From: Methylobacterium sp. J-048 | GTDB taxonomy: Bacteria > Pseudomonadota > Alphaproteobacteria > Rhizobiales > Beijerinckiaceae | Assembly (NCBI RefSeq): GCF_022829515.1 | Contig: NZ_JAKSYL010000306.1 | Location: 1 to 41,621, forward strand | Length of the DNA: 41,621 bases | Direction: 5' to 3' | Shown here: positions 8,357-16,910 of the stretch, in pieces | Position numbering within the stretch: position 1 is the first letter of the stretch | How the letters are laid out: every line of letters starts with the position of its first letter | The notes under the pieces: generated by a model | What the model was told of the DNA's origin: nothing | Database searches by the model: none | What the model saw: the letters and a program-made list of their open reading frames with translations, nothing else | Program-made: the position numbers and the translations under genes

Positions 8357-8464
8357 AGAACGATTGCCATCATCTCAGGTGACCGAATTAGCCTCGTAGA
8401 AATACCGTCTTAGCTGATCGCCCTATGTAGTGTAAGCCACTGATCTCACTACTCGGAGCGACCG

Positions 8465-9121
8465 ATGCCAAGCCCGCTCAGAAAATCTGCTCTGGCACCT
8501 AGGCCCAGCCGTCGAGCGATGGCGGCTAAATCCGTGTCCGCGACCATGCAGAGGGTTCACGCCCCGCCGGATGCCACGATCCCGGCCGGCGCCGACAAGG
8601 AGCTGCGGGCGGAGCAAGACGTCAGCCGCGTCGAGATGCTGATGCTGAAGGGCGTGGTCCGGCCGGACATCATCGCCACCATGCTCGGGCTCGGGACCCG
8701 ACAGGTGCAGCGGTATCAGGAACGCGTAGAGGCGCGCTGGACCATCACCGGGGGAGGGCGGAACATAGCCCGGTTCCGCGGCGAAGCCCTGGCGCGGCTC
8801 GATCTCGTGGAGAGCCAAGCCTGGGCGGCCTATGGCGCGATCGACAACCAGCGGGATCCTAGCGTCCGAGACCGCGTGAAGGTGCTCGCGCTGATCGCCA
8901 GCCTTCAGGATCAGCGGTCGGCCCTCCTAGGCTTGTCGCCCAAGGTCATCGAGCGGATCGGCACGCTGCCGGAGGCGTCGTCCGAGGTGGTGTCCCGGAT
9001 GTCAGCGCAACGGGACCTCGCCACCATGGCGGCCCGGCTGTTTGAGATCCTGGCGGAGCGCCGGGCAGCCCTAGGCGACGTGATCAATGCGGAACCGGCT
9101 GACGCCGAGACTGCGAAGTGA
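8465..9121 (+). CDS. Putative DNA-binding protein, possibly phage-type
   Basis: This is a 218-residue protein with a basic N-terminus and a helix-turn-helix-like segment, VVRPDIIATMLGLGTRQVQR (about residues 63-82). A long helical remainder follows. The layout resembles small terminase subunits or phage regulators, but I do not recognise the family with confidence. The ATG at 8465 has GGAG six bases upstream. The final codons and the 30 bases beyond the stop are repeated in eroded form at about 20109-20172, so a second copy of this gene type once existed in the window. The alternative is a chromosomal regulator. Confidence 0.6.
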   Translation: MPSPLRKSALAPRPSRRAMAAKSVSATMQRVHAPPDATIPAGADKELRAEQDVSRVEMLMLKGVVRPDIIATMLGLGTRQVQRYQERVEARWTITGGGRNIARFRGEALARLDLVESQAWAAYGAIDNQRDPSVRDRVKVLALIASLQDQRSALLGLSPKVIERIGTLPEASSEVVSRMSAQRDLATMAARLFEILAERRAALGDVINAEPADAETAK

Positions 9122-9133
9122 TCGTGCCGACCA

Positions 9134-9149
9134 TTGAACCGGGGTTCAA
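9134..9149. repeat. Palindrome TTGAACC-GG-GGTTCAA
   Basis: A perfect 7-bp inverted repeat with a 2-bp loop lies 12 bases after the stop of the preceding gene. Sister copies with C or A at the variable place occur at 20158-20171, 22620-22635 and 24491-24504. It may act as a terminator hairpin or a protein-binding site. The next 200 bases (to 9376) hold dispersed GTCCGCTT-type repeats. Confidence 0.5.
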
Positions 9150-9376
9150 ATTCTGGTTCCGGCCGGTGTCTGCTTCGGGTGGCTTCCCGTCATTCTGCTT
9201 TCGGGCAGTGATCGATGGAAGCGGACATCGCCTACGCGCCCGCTCACGACCCGGAGCAGCCGCCCTGAATGTCTGCCTCTGGGCACGCTAACTCTGGTAT
9301 CCGACGCCGACGACGACGACGCCGCGCTTTCGCCATTGGGTCCGAGGCCACATCGCCGCAGAATGGAGGATAGCCC

Positions 9377-10132
9377 TTGAGCCAAGCCCCTGATGATGAG
9401 CCGCCCGTCGCCCTTGTGACCGGGTCCACCTCCGGCATCGGAGCGGCAATAGCTCGTCGGCTGTCCAGCGATGGCTACGCGATCGTGTTGCACTCGCGCA
9501 ATTCTGCGGACACGGGACACGCGCTCGCCGCCGAACTCGGGAAGGCCGCCTACGTCCAGGCCGATCTTGCCGATGACACCGACAGGGTCAGGCTGGTGCG
9601 GCAGGCCATCGCCCGCTGGGGTCGTCTCGATGTTCTGGTCAACAACGCCGGCATCAGCCGGGTCATCCCTCACGCCGACCTCAAAGCCGCTTCGCCGGCG
9701 GTCTGGCACGAGCTGTACGAGGTCAACGTGGTGGCACCGTTCCGCCTCGTGGCAGAAGCCGAAACCGCCTTGCGGGATGCCGCCCGGCGCGGTCGGCCGG
9801 CCTGCGTCGTCAACGTCAGTTCGCATGCTGGGGTCAGACCCAAAGGCGCATCGATCCCCTATGCTGCATCGAAGGCGGCGTTGAACCACATGACCCGTCT
9901 GCTCGCCGTATCGTTAGCCCCGGACATCCGTGTGAATGCCGTCGCCCCAGGCTTGGTGGACACCCCCCTGACGGCGGATTGGACGGCTGCCCAGACGCTG
10001 TGGCGGGAGCGTTCGCCCATGCGCCGGGCTGCCAAGCCGGAGGACATCGCCCAGGCCGTCGCACTGCTGGCGGCGTCGGACTATCTCACCGGAGAGATCT
10101 TGCTCTCGGATGGAGGTTTGAACCTCACGTAG
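9377..10132 (+). CDS. Short-chain dehydrogenase/reductase (SDR)
   Basis: This 251-residue classical SDR has the cofactor motif TGSTSGIG at residues 15-22, NNAG at about 92-95, the active-site YAASK at about 161-165 with an upstream serine (NVSS), and the PG motif after it. It would oxidise or reduce a small alcohol or ketone with NAD(P). The C-terminal GEILLSDGGL is standard for the family. I accept TTG at 9377 because GGAGGA lies six bases upstream. It stands alone on the plus strand between repeat-rich spacers, and the substrate cannot be read. Confidence 0.9.
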   Translation: MSQAPDDEPPVALVTGSTSGIGAAIARRLSSDGYAIVLHSRNSADTGHALAAELGKAAYVQADLADDTDRVRLVRQAIARWGRLDVLVNNAGISRVIPHADLKAASPAVWHELYEVNVVAPFRLVAEAETALRDAARRGRPACVVNVSSHAGVRPKGASIPYAASKAALNHMTRLLAVSLAPDIRVNAVAPGLVDTPLTADWTAAQTLWRERSPMRRAAKPEDIAQAVALLAASDYLTGEILLSDGGLNLT

Positions 10133-10233
10133 TGGGAGTGGAGCCAAGGTCCGCTTTCCGGCCATGAGGTGAAGACCGCTCACCACCCGTTGCGGACTTC
10201 ACGGGTGGGTTATCTAGCGTCAGATTTCGACCA

Positions 10234-10680
10234 CTAGGGTCCAACCGGTTCGCTTTCGCCGGCCCGGGCCAGCGGAGCAGACGAAGCGAACTCGGCGGCA
10301 ACCGCATGCAATCGGGCGAGGTCGTCCTGCAGCTGTTGCCAGATCACGGGCGCCTTCTCCTTGAGGCGGTCCGCTCCGGTCTCAAGTCCATCGACGGGCA
10401 GAACCACGATGCCACCCTTGCGGAGGCGGCCAACCAGGCGCTGAAACGCGGCCCGGCTCTCGGTGTAATAAGCGTCGAGGTCATCGTCGCTGAAGAAGGC
10501 GTCGACGAGCTGACTGGGAGATCGCCTCGTCGGGATGCCGACCGCGTTCGGCTCACCCCGCATCTCGTCCGGCCGGCCGCGCAAGCCACGACGCTCAAGA
10601 TTGTCTGCGAACACATAGAGCCGATCTCGCTGGTCGCGGAGCATCATCCGCGTGACGCGCCCTCCCATGTAGATCGGCAT
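10234..10680 (-). CDS. Conserved protein of unknown function with YVFADN motif
   Basis: This 148-residue soluble protein has the segment YVFADNLERRGLRGRPDEMR followed closely by GEPNAVGIPT. I recall the motif from uncharacterised phage and bacterial proteins (DUF7831-like), but the function is not known to me. The start ATG at 10680 has GGAGGAGG seven bases upstream; a longer in-frame start at 10800 would overlap the YgiC-like gene and is not supported. It lies 61 bp downstream of that gene on the same strand and may be cotranscribed with it. Confidence 0.75.
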   Translation of the reverse strand: MPIYMGGRVTRMMLRDQRDRLYVFADNLERRGLRGRPDEMRGEPNAVGIPTRRSPSQLVDAFFSDDDLDAYYTESRAAFQRLVGRLRKGGIVVLPVDGLETGADRLKEKAPVIWQQLQDDLARLHAVAAEFASSAPLARAGESEPVGP

Positions 10681-10741
10681 TCCCGAGCGCCTCCTCCGTT
10701 CTCCCCTCGTTCGATAGGGGTTTTCATTCGTCTGCCACCGT

Positions 10742-11920
10742 TTATGGCTCGATGAAATGCGGCACGAGCTGCGCGGTGTCGTTGGAGATCGGCCCGGCAC
10801 TCTCGCGCAGAATGATCCCGGCCGGCTCGTCGCCGACCACCCAGGAGCCGATCACGACGCGCCGGCCGTCGAATTCGGGGATCGGCGCCAAAGCCTGACG
10901 CACGTAGCCGCTCTCTGCATACGGCCCGTCCTCCGTCGCGGCGACCTGGCCGTCGGTGACGATCGTCACATTGGCGCCCTCGCGGCCGAGCAGCGGTTTG
11001 CGGGCGAAGCTCTTGCCGAGCTCGAACTTGCGCGGGTCGTCCTCGAAGTAGGCCGGCAGCAGGTTTGGATGGCCCGGGTGGCGCTCCCAGAGCAGAGGCA
11101 GGATGCCCTTGTTGCTCAGCACCATCTTCCAGGCCGGCTCGATGAACGTGGTGCCGGTGGCGGCGATCGCTGGTCCGAAGCCATCGCGCAGCATCCACTC
11201 CCACGGGTAGAGCTTGAACAGCAGGTGCACCGGCGCGTCGCTCCTGTCGACGAAGGACGACCGGTCGCCTTCCTGGTGCAGGCCGATGTCCGACACGTCG
11301 ATCAGGCGTACCTGAAGGCCGGCTTGGGCAGCGCAGTCGGCGAGGTAGCCGACGGTCCCGCGGTCCTCCGGAAACTCCGTCATGCAGGTCAGGTGCAGCA
11401 CGTCGCCGACCCGGCTTCGGATCAGGCAGAGTTGGGCCACCAGGCGCTCGTGGACCGAGTTGAACTGATCGGCGTCCGCCGGCAGTGCGCCGCTCGCGCG
11501 CAGGTCCTCCAGCCACCGCCACTGGAACACCGCCGTCTCAAACAGGGCGGTGGGGGTGTCGGCGTTGTACTCCAGCATCTTCGCCGGACCGGTGCCATCG
11601 TAGGCCAAGTCGAAGCGGCCGTAGAGGTGCGCGTCGCGGGCGCGGACGCTGCGCGTCACTAGGGCGTGCGCCCAATCCGGGATGCCGAGGCGGGTCATCA
11701 GCGCTGGGCTCTCGGAGATCTCGGCAGCCAAATCGAGGCAGAGCTGGTGCAGCGCGGCGGTGGGCGCCTCAAGGTCCTCCTCGATCTGCGCGAGGGTGAA
11801 GCTGTAGGCAGCCGACTCGGACCAGACCGCGTGCCCGTCCTCATCGGTGTGAAAGTGGAAGCCGCTCTTGTCGGCGAGCGCGCGCCAGCCCGGCCGAGGC
11901 GTGAAGCTGTGGCGCCGCAT
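10742..11920 (-). CDS. Glutathionylspermidine synthase-family ligase (YgiC-like)
   Basis: This 392-residue protein resembles the C-terminal ATP-grasp domain of glutathionylspermidine synthase and the stand-alone enterobacterial proteins YgiC and YjfC. Seen motifs are EYNADTPT (about 98-105), the LFKLYPWEWM block, the Lys/Arg-rich nucleotide segment KPLLGREGANV, and an ending close to PHFIEP. It would form an amide bond using ATP; the peptide and amine partners are unknown. The ATG at 11920 overlaps the stop of the upstream lipoprotein gene by one base (TGATG). The E. coli ygiB-ygiC pair has the same order, which supports the assignment of both genes. Confidence 0.85.
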   Translation of the reverse strand: MRRHSFTPRPGWRALADKSGFHFHTDEDGHAVWSESAAYSFTLAQIEEDLEAPTAALHQLCLDLAAEISESPALMTRLGIPDWAHALVTRSVRARDAHLYGRFDLAYDGTGPAKMLEYNADTPTALFETAVFQWRWLEDLRASGALPADADQFNSVHERLVAQLCLIRSRVGDVLHLTCMTEFPEDRGTVGYLADCAAQAGLQVRLIDVSDIGLHQEGDRSSFVDRSDAPVHLLFKLYPWEWMLRDGFGPAIAATGTTFIEPAWKMVLSNKGILPLLWERHPGHPNLLPAYFEDDPRKFELGKSFARKPLLGREGANVTIVTDGQVAATEDGPYAESGYVRQALAPIPEFDGRRVVIGSWVVGDEPAGIILRESAGPISNDTAQLVPHFIEP

Positions 11921-12345
11921 CACGAACCTCCACCGAACCTCGCCATGGCCCGTCCGATCGAGCCGAAGCCGCCGAACGACGTCGTGCCAGCTGGCGCTGC
12001 AGCACGCACCGCAGGTCCAGCCGCGGCATAGGCATGGGCTGCCGGCGTCGCCGGCCCGTAGGACGAGCCGCCGCCGTGAAAGAACCAGAAGATCCCAGCC
12101 CCGCCATGGCCACCTGAGGACGAGGCGTGCCCGGTGCTGGCCGCGGCGACCGGCGCTTGCGGGTCGTGGCATTCCGGACGCGGGAAATCCTCCGGACGGT
12201 CGCAATGGGGCTTCGGGACCGGAAGGGCGAGGCTCTCGGCGAACTGCTGCGGCGTCGGCTGGGGTGGGGCTGACCGATCGTCCTGACACCCGGCGAGCGC
12301 CGTCGTGCCGAGGAGGACGAGGGTGACGTGGCGGGAGCGCTTCAT
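11920..12345 (-). CDS. YgiB-like (DUF1190-type) lipoprotein
   Basis: This is a 141-residue exported lipoprotein with a short basic N-terminus, a hydrophobic stretch and the lipobox LAGC (about residues 18-21). A Pro/Gln-rich middle with PECHDP and a Gly/Ala-rich tail ending SFGGFGSIGRAMARFGGGS follow. The cysteine-containing middle and the GGFG tail match E. coli YgiB in layout. It is immediately upstream of, and overlaps by one base, the YgiC-like ligase gene, reproducing the ygiB-ygiC pair. The start ATG at 12345 lacks a strong ribosome site; an in-frame GTG at 12381 is possible. Confidence 0.75.
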   Translation of the reverse strand: MKRSRHVTLVLLGTTALAGCQDDRSAPPQPTPQQFAESLALPVPKPHCDRPEDFPRPECHDPQAPVAAASTGHASSSGGHGGAGIFWFFHGGGSSYGPATPAAHAYAAAGPAVRAAAPAGTTSFGGFGSIGRAMARFGGGS

Positions 12346-12686
12346 GATGCGGTTATTGTATCCGCGTGCCGCCCTCTTCACAAAGAAGTCAGCCGCATCA
12401 GACCGACGTCAGTCGGGGCCGAATGCTTGTGGGGCGGTAGGCCGTCTCGACGTGGCGCGGATGCCCTTCCGCCCGTCTTGCAAGCCGCGAAGTAGCGCCA
12501 CCGACTGCGGAAGGGCAGCTCTCGGCCGGCGTATCCCGTCAGTGCCCGCTTCGGCGACCTATGGCAGAACGGCCTCGTCTGTCATTATCTTTCCTGGTCG
12601 AGTAGACCGCCGCCGAAGCGGATATAGCGATCGTCATAAGCATAATCTTAATCGTTACTTGAGATCAGACAGCAGCGGTAAGGGAG
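12346..12686. other. Divergent intergenic region, no gene
   Basis: This spacer separates the leftward ygiB-like gene from the rightward chemoreceptor, so it must hold both promoters. Degenerate dispersed-repeat pieces lie at about 12535-12625 (TGCCCGCTTCGGC, CGAAGCGGATATAG). The last 60 bases are AT-richer (CATAATCTTAATCG near 12640), which is the likeliest place for the chemoreceptor promoter. No gene was found. Confidence 0.4.
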
Positions 12687-12692
12687 TTGGTC

Positions 12693-14372
12693 TTGTTGTC
12701 GAACCTCACCATCCGGGCCCGTCTCATCGGGGCGCTATCCCTGCTGTTCGTGTTGTCAGCTGGGCTCGGTGCCTTCTGCTATGCGAAGCTACAGCAGTTG
12801 AGCGTCGCCACCGACAGCCTTGGTGGCAATACGCTACCATCGGTTCGCATTCTCGGCCGACTCGGCGCCGATTTCGAGGCCCTTCGCAGCCGGCAGCTCG
12901 CTTACCTCGTGTCCAATCCAGAACGCCGACCACAGTCCCTGACGCGCCTGCGCGCAAGTCTGTCCGACGTCGCCAAGGATCTTGCGGAGTACGTGCCCTT
13001 CGTCAGTGCTGGCGAAGAAGCTCTCTGGAAGGCGGTTGCGACCACGGTTCCGGCTTATACGGCCATGACTGACGAGTATCTCAGGTACTTGGACGCCGGC
13101 GACGCCAAGGGTGCAAGCGACTACCTGTTGGACGGCATGCTGCCTGCCCTAAATGCCGCCCGCGCGGCGCTCAAGGCCGATGTCAGCTTCAATGAAGCCG
13201 CAGGAAAGCAGGAAGCCACTATAGCGGCCGAGCTTGGACGGAGCGGCCAGTTCGCGATCTTGGTCGTCCTCGGCCTGGTCGCTGCGATCACTCTCGCGGT
13301 CGGCTGGATGTCCGTGACCACGATCTCCGTCCCGATCCGCAGGATGGCGGGCGCGATGAGCAAGGTCGCGGATGGCGATACGGCGACCGACGTGCCGCAC
13401 ACGGGTGAGCGAAGCGAGATCGGCGCGATGGCGGCCGCGGTGCAGGTGTTCAAGGACAACCTGATCCACAGCCGCCAGCTCGAAGTGGAGACCGCCCAGG
13501 CGCGCCGCTCCGCGGAGGAGCAACGCAAGGCGGGCATGCGCCAGATGGCCGATAGCTTCGAGGCCGCGGTCGGTGGTGTCATCGGGATGGTGTCCGCCTC
13601 CGCCACCGAACTGCAGGCCACGGCCGGAGCCATGTCGGCCATGGCCGGAGAGACCTCTGCGCAGTCCGGCGCGGTGGCGGCTGCCGCCGAGGAAGCCGCC
13701 TCCAACGTCAACACCGTTGCAGCCGCTGCCGAGGAGCTGGGCTCATCCGTCCACGAGATCGGCCGGCAGGTCGCCGGCTCGGCGGATCTCGCCCGGATGG
13801 CGGTGGCCGAGGCTGATCAGACCGGTACCTTGGTGCAGGAGCTCAGCAGCGCGGTCGGTCGGATCGGCGACGTCGTCGGGCTGATTTCGTCGATCGCCGG
13901 CCAGACCAACTTGCTGGCGCTCAACGCCACCATCGAGGCAGCGCGGGCCGGCGCGGCCGGCCGCGGCTTCGCCGTCGTGGCCTCGGAGGTAAAGGCGCTG
14001 GCGGAGCAGACTGCTAAAGCCACGCAGGAGATATCCGGACAGATCGCCCGGATCCAGGCATCCACCGGACAAGCGGTGACCGCGATTGGCGGTATCACCG
14101 GCCGCATCCAGGAGCTCAGCGGCGTCGCCACGAGCATCGCGGCAGCTGTGGAGGAACAAGGCGCGGCGACTCAAGAGATCGTCCGCAACGTGACCCAGGC
14201 CGCCATCGGCACGGGGGAGGTGACCAACAACATCTCGGGTGTGGCGGGCGCGGCCGAGGAGACAGGCGCGGCGGCGACTCAGGTGCTGGGTGCAGCCTCG
14301 GAGCTATCCCGGCAGTCCGAGCACCTGGCGGCCGAGGTCGACCGCTTCCTCGCTACCGTGCGCGCGGCCTGA
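12693..14372 (+). CDS. Methyl-accepting chemotaxis protein
   Basis: This is a chemoreceptor of about 559 residues. It has an N-terminal membrane helix (about 8-30), a periplasmic four-helix-bundle-like sensor (about 31-180), a second membrane helix (about 184-207), a HAMP linker with the SVPIRRM start (about 208-262), and a cytoplasmic signalling hairpin. The tip LLALNATIEAARAG, followed by GFAVVASEVKALA, binds CheA and CheW. The C-terminal half is Ala/Glu-rich coiled coil with methylation-type sequences. I place the start at TTG 12693, six bases after AGGGAG; a TTG at 12687 would sit on the ribosome site itself. No other che genes are nearby and the ligand is unknown. Confidence 0.9.
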   Translation: MLSNLTIRARLIGALSLLFVLSAGLGAFCYAKLQQLSVATDSLGGNTLPSVRILGRLGADFEALRSRQLAYLVSNPERRPQSLTRLRASLSDVAKDLAEYVPFVSAGEEALWKAVATTVPAYTAMTDEYLRYLDAGDAKGASDYLLDGMLPALNAARAALKADVSFNEAAGKQEATIAAELGRSGQFAILVVLGLVAAITLAVGWMSVTTISVPIRRMAGAMSKVADGDTATDVPHTGERSEIGAMAAAVQVFKDNLIHSRQLEVETAQARRSAEEQRKAGMRQMADSFEAAVGGVIGMVSASATELQATAGAMSAMAGETSAQSGAVAAAAEEAASNVNTVAAAAEELGSSVHEIGRQVAGSADLARMAVAEADQTGTLVQELSSAVGRIGDVVGLISSIAGQTNLLALNATIEAARAGAAGRGFAVVASEVKALAEQTAKATQEISGQIARIQASTGQAVTAIGGITGRIQELSGVATSIAAAVEEQGAATQEIVRNVTQAAIGTGEVTNNISGVAGAAEETGAAATQVLGAASELSRQSEHLAAEVDRFLATVRAA

Positions 14373-14381
14373 GGCCGGTGA

Positions 14382-14411
14382 GATGGCGTGTGGTGTCGCT
14401 GACGCGCCATC
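14382..14411 (+). terminator. Candidate terminator of the chemoreceptor gene
   Basis: GATGGCG (14382-14388) and CGCCATC (14405-14411) form a 7-bp stem with a 16-base loop, ten bases after the chemoreceptor stop. A short CTTTTTG follows at 14426. The loop is long for an intrinsic terminator, so this is only a candidate. Confidence 0.35.
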
Positions 14412-14583
14412 CCGGTCGGAGTACTGCTTTTTGACCCAGCGCAGCTTCTGCGCGACCTCCGGCGCCTTTTGAAAGTTCTCCGGTTCGACGTTCGCCCGAC
14501 ACCGCCGGTCGCAGCAGATAGGAACGGCGCACGATCGCCCGGCGTTCTTCGCCCGCCTCGCGACGCGGGTGGAGGAAAATACG

Positions 14584-14745
14584 ATGAACCTCAGGATCCC
14601 GGCTCTCTTGACCCTGCTCGTCCTCGGTCTTGCAGGTTGCGATGATAAGCAGGCCCAGAACAACACACCCACGAAGCCGGCCACGGGGCAGCTCGAGCCG
14701 CAGACCGACCAATCGGCACCGGCGACGCAGAAACCCAAACCGTAG
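14584..14745 (+). CDS. Small lipoprotein, 53 residues
   Basis: A strong GGAGG starts 13 bases before ATG 14584. The encoded peptide opens with Met-Asn-Leu-Arg and a hydrophobic stretch, then a lipobox LAGC at about residues 16-19, so Cys19 would be lipidated and the rest held in the periplasm. The mature part is short, polar and Pro/Gln/Thr-rich with no fold I recognise. It lies between the chemoreceptor and another small exported protein on the same strand. The function is unknown; entericidin-like or coat peptides are alternatives. Confidence 0.6.
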   Translation: MNLRIPALLTLLVLGLAGCDDKQAQNNTPTKPATGQLEPQTDQSAPATQKPKP

Positions 14746-14902
14746 GTTCGCTCCCGACATTCACGGCCTTCAGCCGGGGCAACCCGGCCGCTGGGGATCC
14801 TGGGCGAAGCGCTGCGCAGGAACAGGCGCGCTAAGCTAGCGTTCCGGTAAAACCGGGTGGCAACGTCTAAAATCCGATCGCCCGGGCATAGGGAGATACG
14901 TG

Positions 14903-15160
14903 ATGAAGGTCATTACGCTCGCCGTCGCTGGCTTACTGCTGGCAGGCTCATCGGCACTCGCTGCCGATAACAATTCTGCGCCGACGAGCCGGTCCGGGAC
15001 AGCGAACAGCACCGGGGCAAACGATGCTGGGTCCGGCTCGACGCCGGGAGCGAACGGCAGCGGTCCGTCGACAGGCAATATGAGCCGATCCGGGACTACG
15101 AACAGCACGGGCGCCAACGACGCAGGTTCGGGGTCGAAACCCGCTGCAGGAAGCCGCTGA
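14903..15160 (+). CDS. Small secreted protein with an internal duplicated motif
   Basis: This 85-residue protein has a clear signal peptide (Lys-Val-Ile then a hydrophobic core ending SSALA, cleavage about residue 20). The mature part consists of two copies of SRSGT-NSTGANDAGSGS (about 28-45 and 59-76) joined by a Gly/Ser/Pro linker. The DNA of the repeats (about 14987-15047 and 15079-15138) is also similar, showing a recent internal duplication. The ATG at 14903 is six bases after GGGAGA; a GTG at 14900 is adjacent. Low complexity suggests an extended, perhaps surface or periplasmic, peptide. The function is unknown. Confidence 0.65.
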   Translation: MKVITLAVAGLLLAGSSALAADNNSAPTSRSGTANSTGANDAGSGSTPGANGSGPSTGNMSRSGTTNSTGANDAGSGSKPAAGSR

Positions 15161-15254
15161 CACGGATCTCAATTCTGTCCTGAGCAGCGAAAGAGACGAA
15201 CTTGTACTGCTCAGGACACGTCATTCCGCCAAGTCCGCCGCCTGCCGCGCCCAG

Positions 15255-15425
15255 CGGATCGGCATCTAACCCGATCGCCTTCGAGATCTCTGACCGCTGC
15301 GCGCTGTAGGCCGCCGTCACGAGCGGTAGTCGACCACTGAGGCCCGCTTCGCCTGGGAGGCCTGCGCGAGTCCGTGTTCAGCGAGCTCTTCATCCAGAGG
15401 AGCACGTCGCCGCTCGTCCAGGAGG
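15255..15425 (-). pseudogene. Remnant of a MucR/Ros-family regulator
   Basis: On the minus strand, the frame covering about 15320-15255 gives PLVTAAYSAQRSEISKAIGL. This is very close to the conserved C-terminal segment of MucR/Ros zinc-finger regulators. Just upstream, in a different frame, is EELAEHGLAQASQAKR followed by VVDY, which resembles the preceding hGLtPeqYR..w..DYP part. The two pieces need a frameshift to join and the zinc-finger half is not seen, so this is an eroded gene. The rest of 15161-15547 shows nothing else convincing. Confidence 0.4.
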
Positions 15426-15547
15426 GCGTGTGACCGAGGCCTACGGGGAGTGGTGGACCTTCCTGGTGGGGCTGCATTGAACGCGGTGGCGCGGCCCACT
15501 AGGCCCGCTCTATCCTACACTTCGGCGACAAGCGGCAAGCCCGATCA

Positions 15548-16471
15548 TTAGAAGCCAATGCCTGGGCACGTAGCGCCGAACGTTTGACTGCAAGCGTCGA
15601 CCGGTGTGTTCGCCGCAGCGCTTCCGATGCCAGCTCCTCCCGTCGCTCCACCGCCCGTCCCACTCGTGGTCGTCGCGCGTGCCGCATTGGCGGCTTGGTC
15701 GGTCAGAGTCGCCGAGTTGCTGACGATAGCGGCCCCTCCCGTCGAGCCACCGCCGCTCGTCGTCTGCACGGAGTTGGCAGTTCCCACGCCCAGGATGGTT
15801 GAGTTGGTGGTTGCTCCCGTCCCGGAGATGGACGCTGTGCCTCCTGAGAAGCTGCTTCCCACCGCGGACGCCGTGCCGGACCCCGATGTAGTGCCGCCTG
15901 TAGAGCCTCCGCTAAGCCCAGAGCTGACCGTGGCCCTCACGCCCGAATTGATGAACCCAGTCTGATAGGCCGTCGTCGCTGCCTGAACGCCGTTCGCGCT
16001 CACGGCAGACGTCGTGCCCGTGTTCGATCCGGTGAGGCCGCTCGATGTACCGGTCCCCCCGGTCAAACCGCTTGAAAGACTGCTGGAGGTGGAGAGGCTC
16101 GTGAGCCCCGTCACGTTGAGACCGGTGCTGACGGTTGAGAGCGAGCCTGCTGGGGTGGACGTCGTCGATGAGCTGCCGGCCGGGTTCGGCACGCTCCCAC
16201 CGCCCGAACCACCGCCACCGAAGCTGAGGGCACCGGCGTTGGTGATCCCGCCGGTCAGGCTCGAGATCGACGGGAAGCTACTGCCACTCAAGCCGCCGGC
16301 GTTCGCGATGGATCCGGTCGGCTCGATCGATGCGCTCGACAGCCCAACCGTGCCGGGCGTAGCCGGCGCTACGCTGACACTGGCGATGGAGGGTGAGTTG
16401 CCGTTGGCGCTCTGTGCCCAGGCTGAGCCGACGCTCATGATGAGAGCGGCTGCCGCAAAAAGGGTCCGCAT
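15548..16471 (-). CDS. Gly/Ser/Thr-rich secreted protein
   Basis: This 307-residue exported protein has a signal peptide (Met-Arg-Thr-Leu, hydrophobic core, cleavage after SAWA at about residue 19). A long low-complexity region of Ser, Gly, Thr and Ala with irregular repeats such as GGxGTSSGLTGS and SGLSGGSTGGTTSG follows. It ends with a short segment holding two cysteines (VDACSQTFGATCPGIGF) that could form a disulfide. Low complexity suggests a surface, adhesin-like or structural role, but no family is recognised. The ATG at 16471 is preceded by GGTGAG. It is transcribed towards the small secreted protein genes and is not in an operon with them. Confidence 0.7.
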   Translation of the reverse strand: MRTLFAAAALIMSVGSAWAQSANGNSPSIASVSVAPATPGTVGLSSASIEPTGSIANAGGLSGSSFPSISSLTGGITNAGALSFGGGGSGGGSVPNPAGSSSTTSTPAGSLSTVSTGLNVTGLTSLSTSSSLSSGLTGGTGTSSGLTGSNTGTTSAVSANGVQAATTAYQTGFINSGVRATVSSGLSGGSTGGTTSGSGTASAVGSSFSGGTASISGTGATTNSTILGVGTANSVQTTSGGGSTGGAAIVSNSATLTDQAANAARATTTSGTGGGATGGAGIGSAAANTPVDACSQTFGATCPGIGF

Positions 16472-16910
16472 GGAGCTCACCACTAGATGACGCCGGTTAT
16501 CAGCCAATCTACTCCGATCTGCGCGGTTCCGGTTGCGGCTAACACACAGGCGTGAGCGGCATCACCCTGCGCGCGGCCGTGAGCCAATGCTCGAGGTCGG
16601 CGCGAGTCCCGAGCTCACGAGGGCAGTAGGATCTACCCGGCGAGCAGCAGCGAACGCGGGGGCGCGGCCCACATCGCCGCTTACGTTCCTAGTAATCCAA
16701 ATTTGACTGATGGAACCTATACCTTGGGTCCGCTCCCGACCCTTCGCTGACCCTGGAATGTCCGCTCACGGGCAACCCGGCTGACTGTCGCCTGCAACCG
16801 GGATGGGTGGATATGTGCCGGTCCGCTTTGCGGTAGCAATGTACGGAAGCAGATGCCACTGCCGCGCGGCGGCTACAATCGCTAACGGTCCAGTACGCGC
16901 ACTGCTTGAG
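16472..16910. other. Intergenic with gene remnant and dispersed repeats
   Basis: No intact gene is present. On the minus strand near 16549-16640 a short frame reads RELGTRADLEHWLTAARR. This resembles the conserved GCP.G....DLEHWL core of DUF2934 proteins and may be a remnant. From 16720 to 16860 there are repeated GTCCGCT blocks (GGGTCCGCTCCCGACCC, GAATGTCCGCTCACGGGC, GGTCCGCTTTGCGG) of the dispersed family. Confidence 0.4.

Noticed and set aside
10757..11662. Plus-strand frame (301 codons) opposite the YgiC-like gene
   Set aside because: It is the shadow of a gene with a recognised fold on the other strand; no recognisable domain.
14987..15138. CRISPR-like or tandem DNA repeat
   Set aside because: The two about 60-bp units are in frame, encode a repeated peptide and are only two in number; they are protein repeats.
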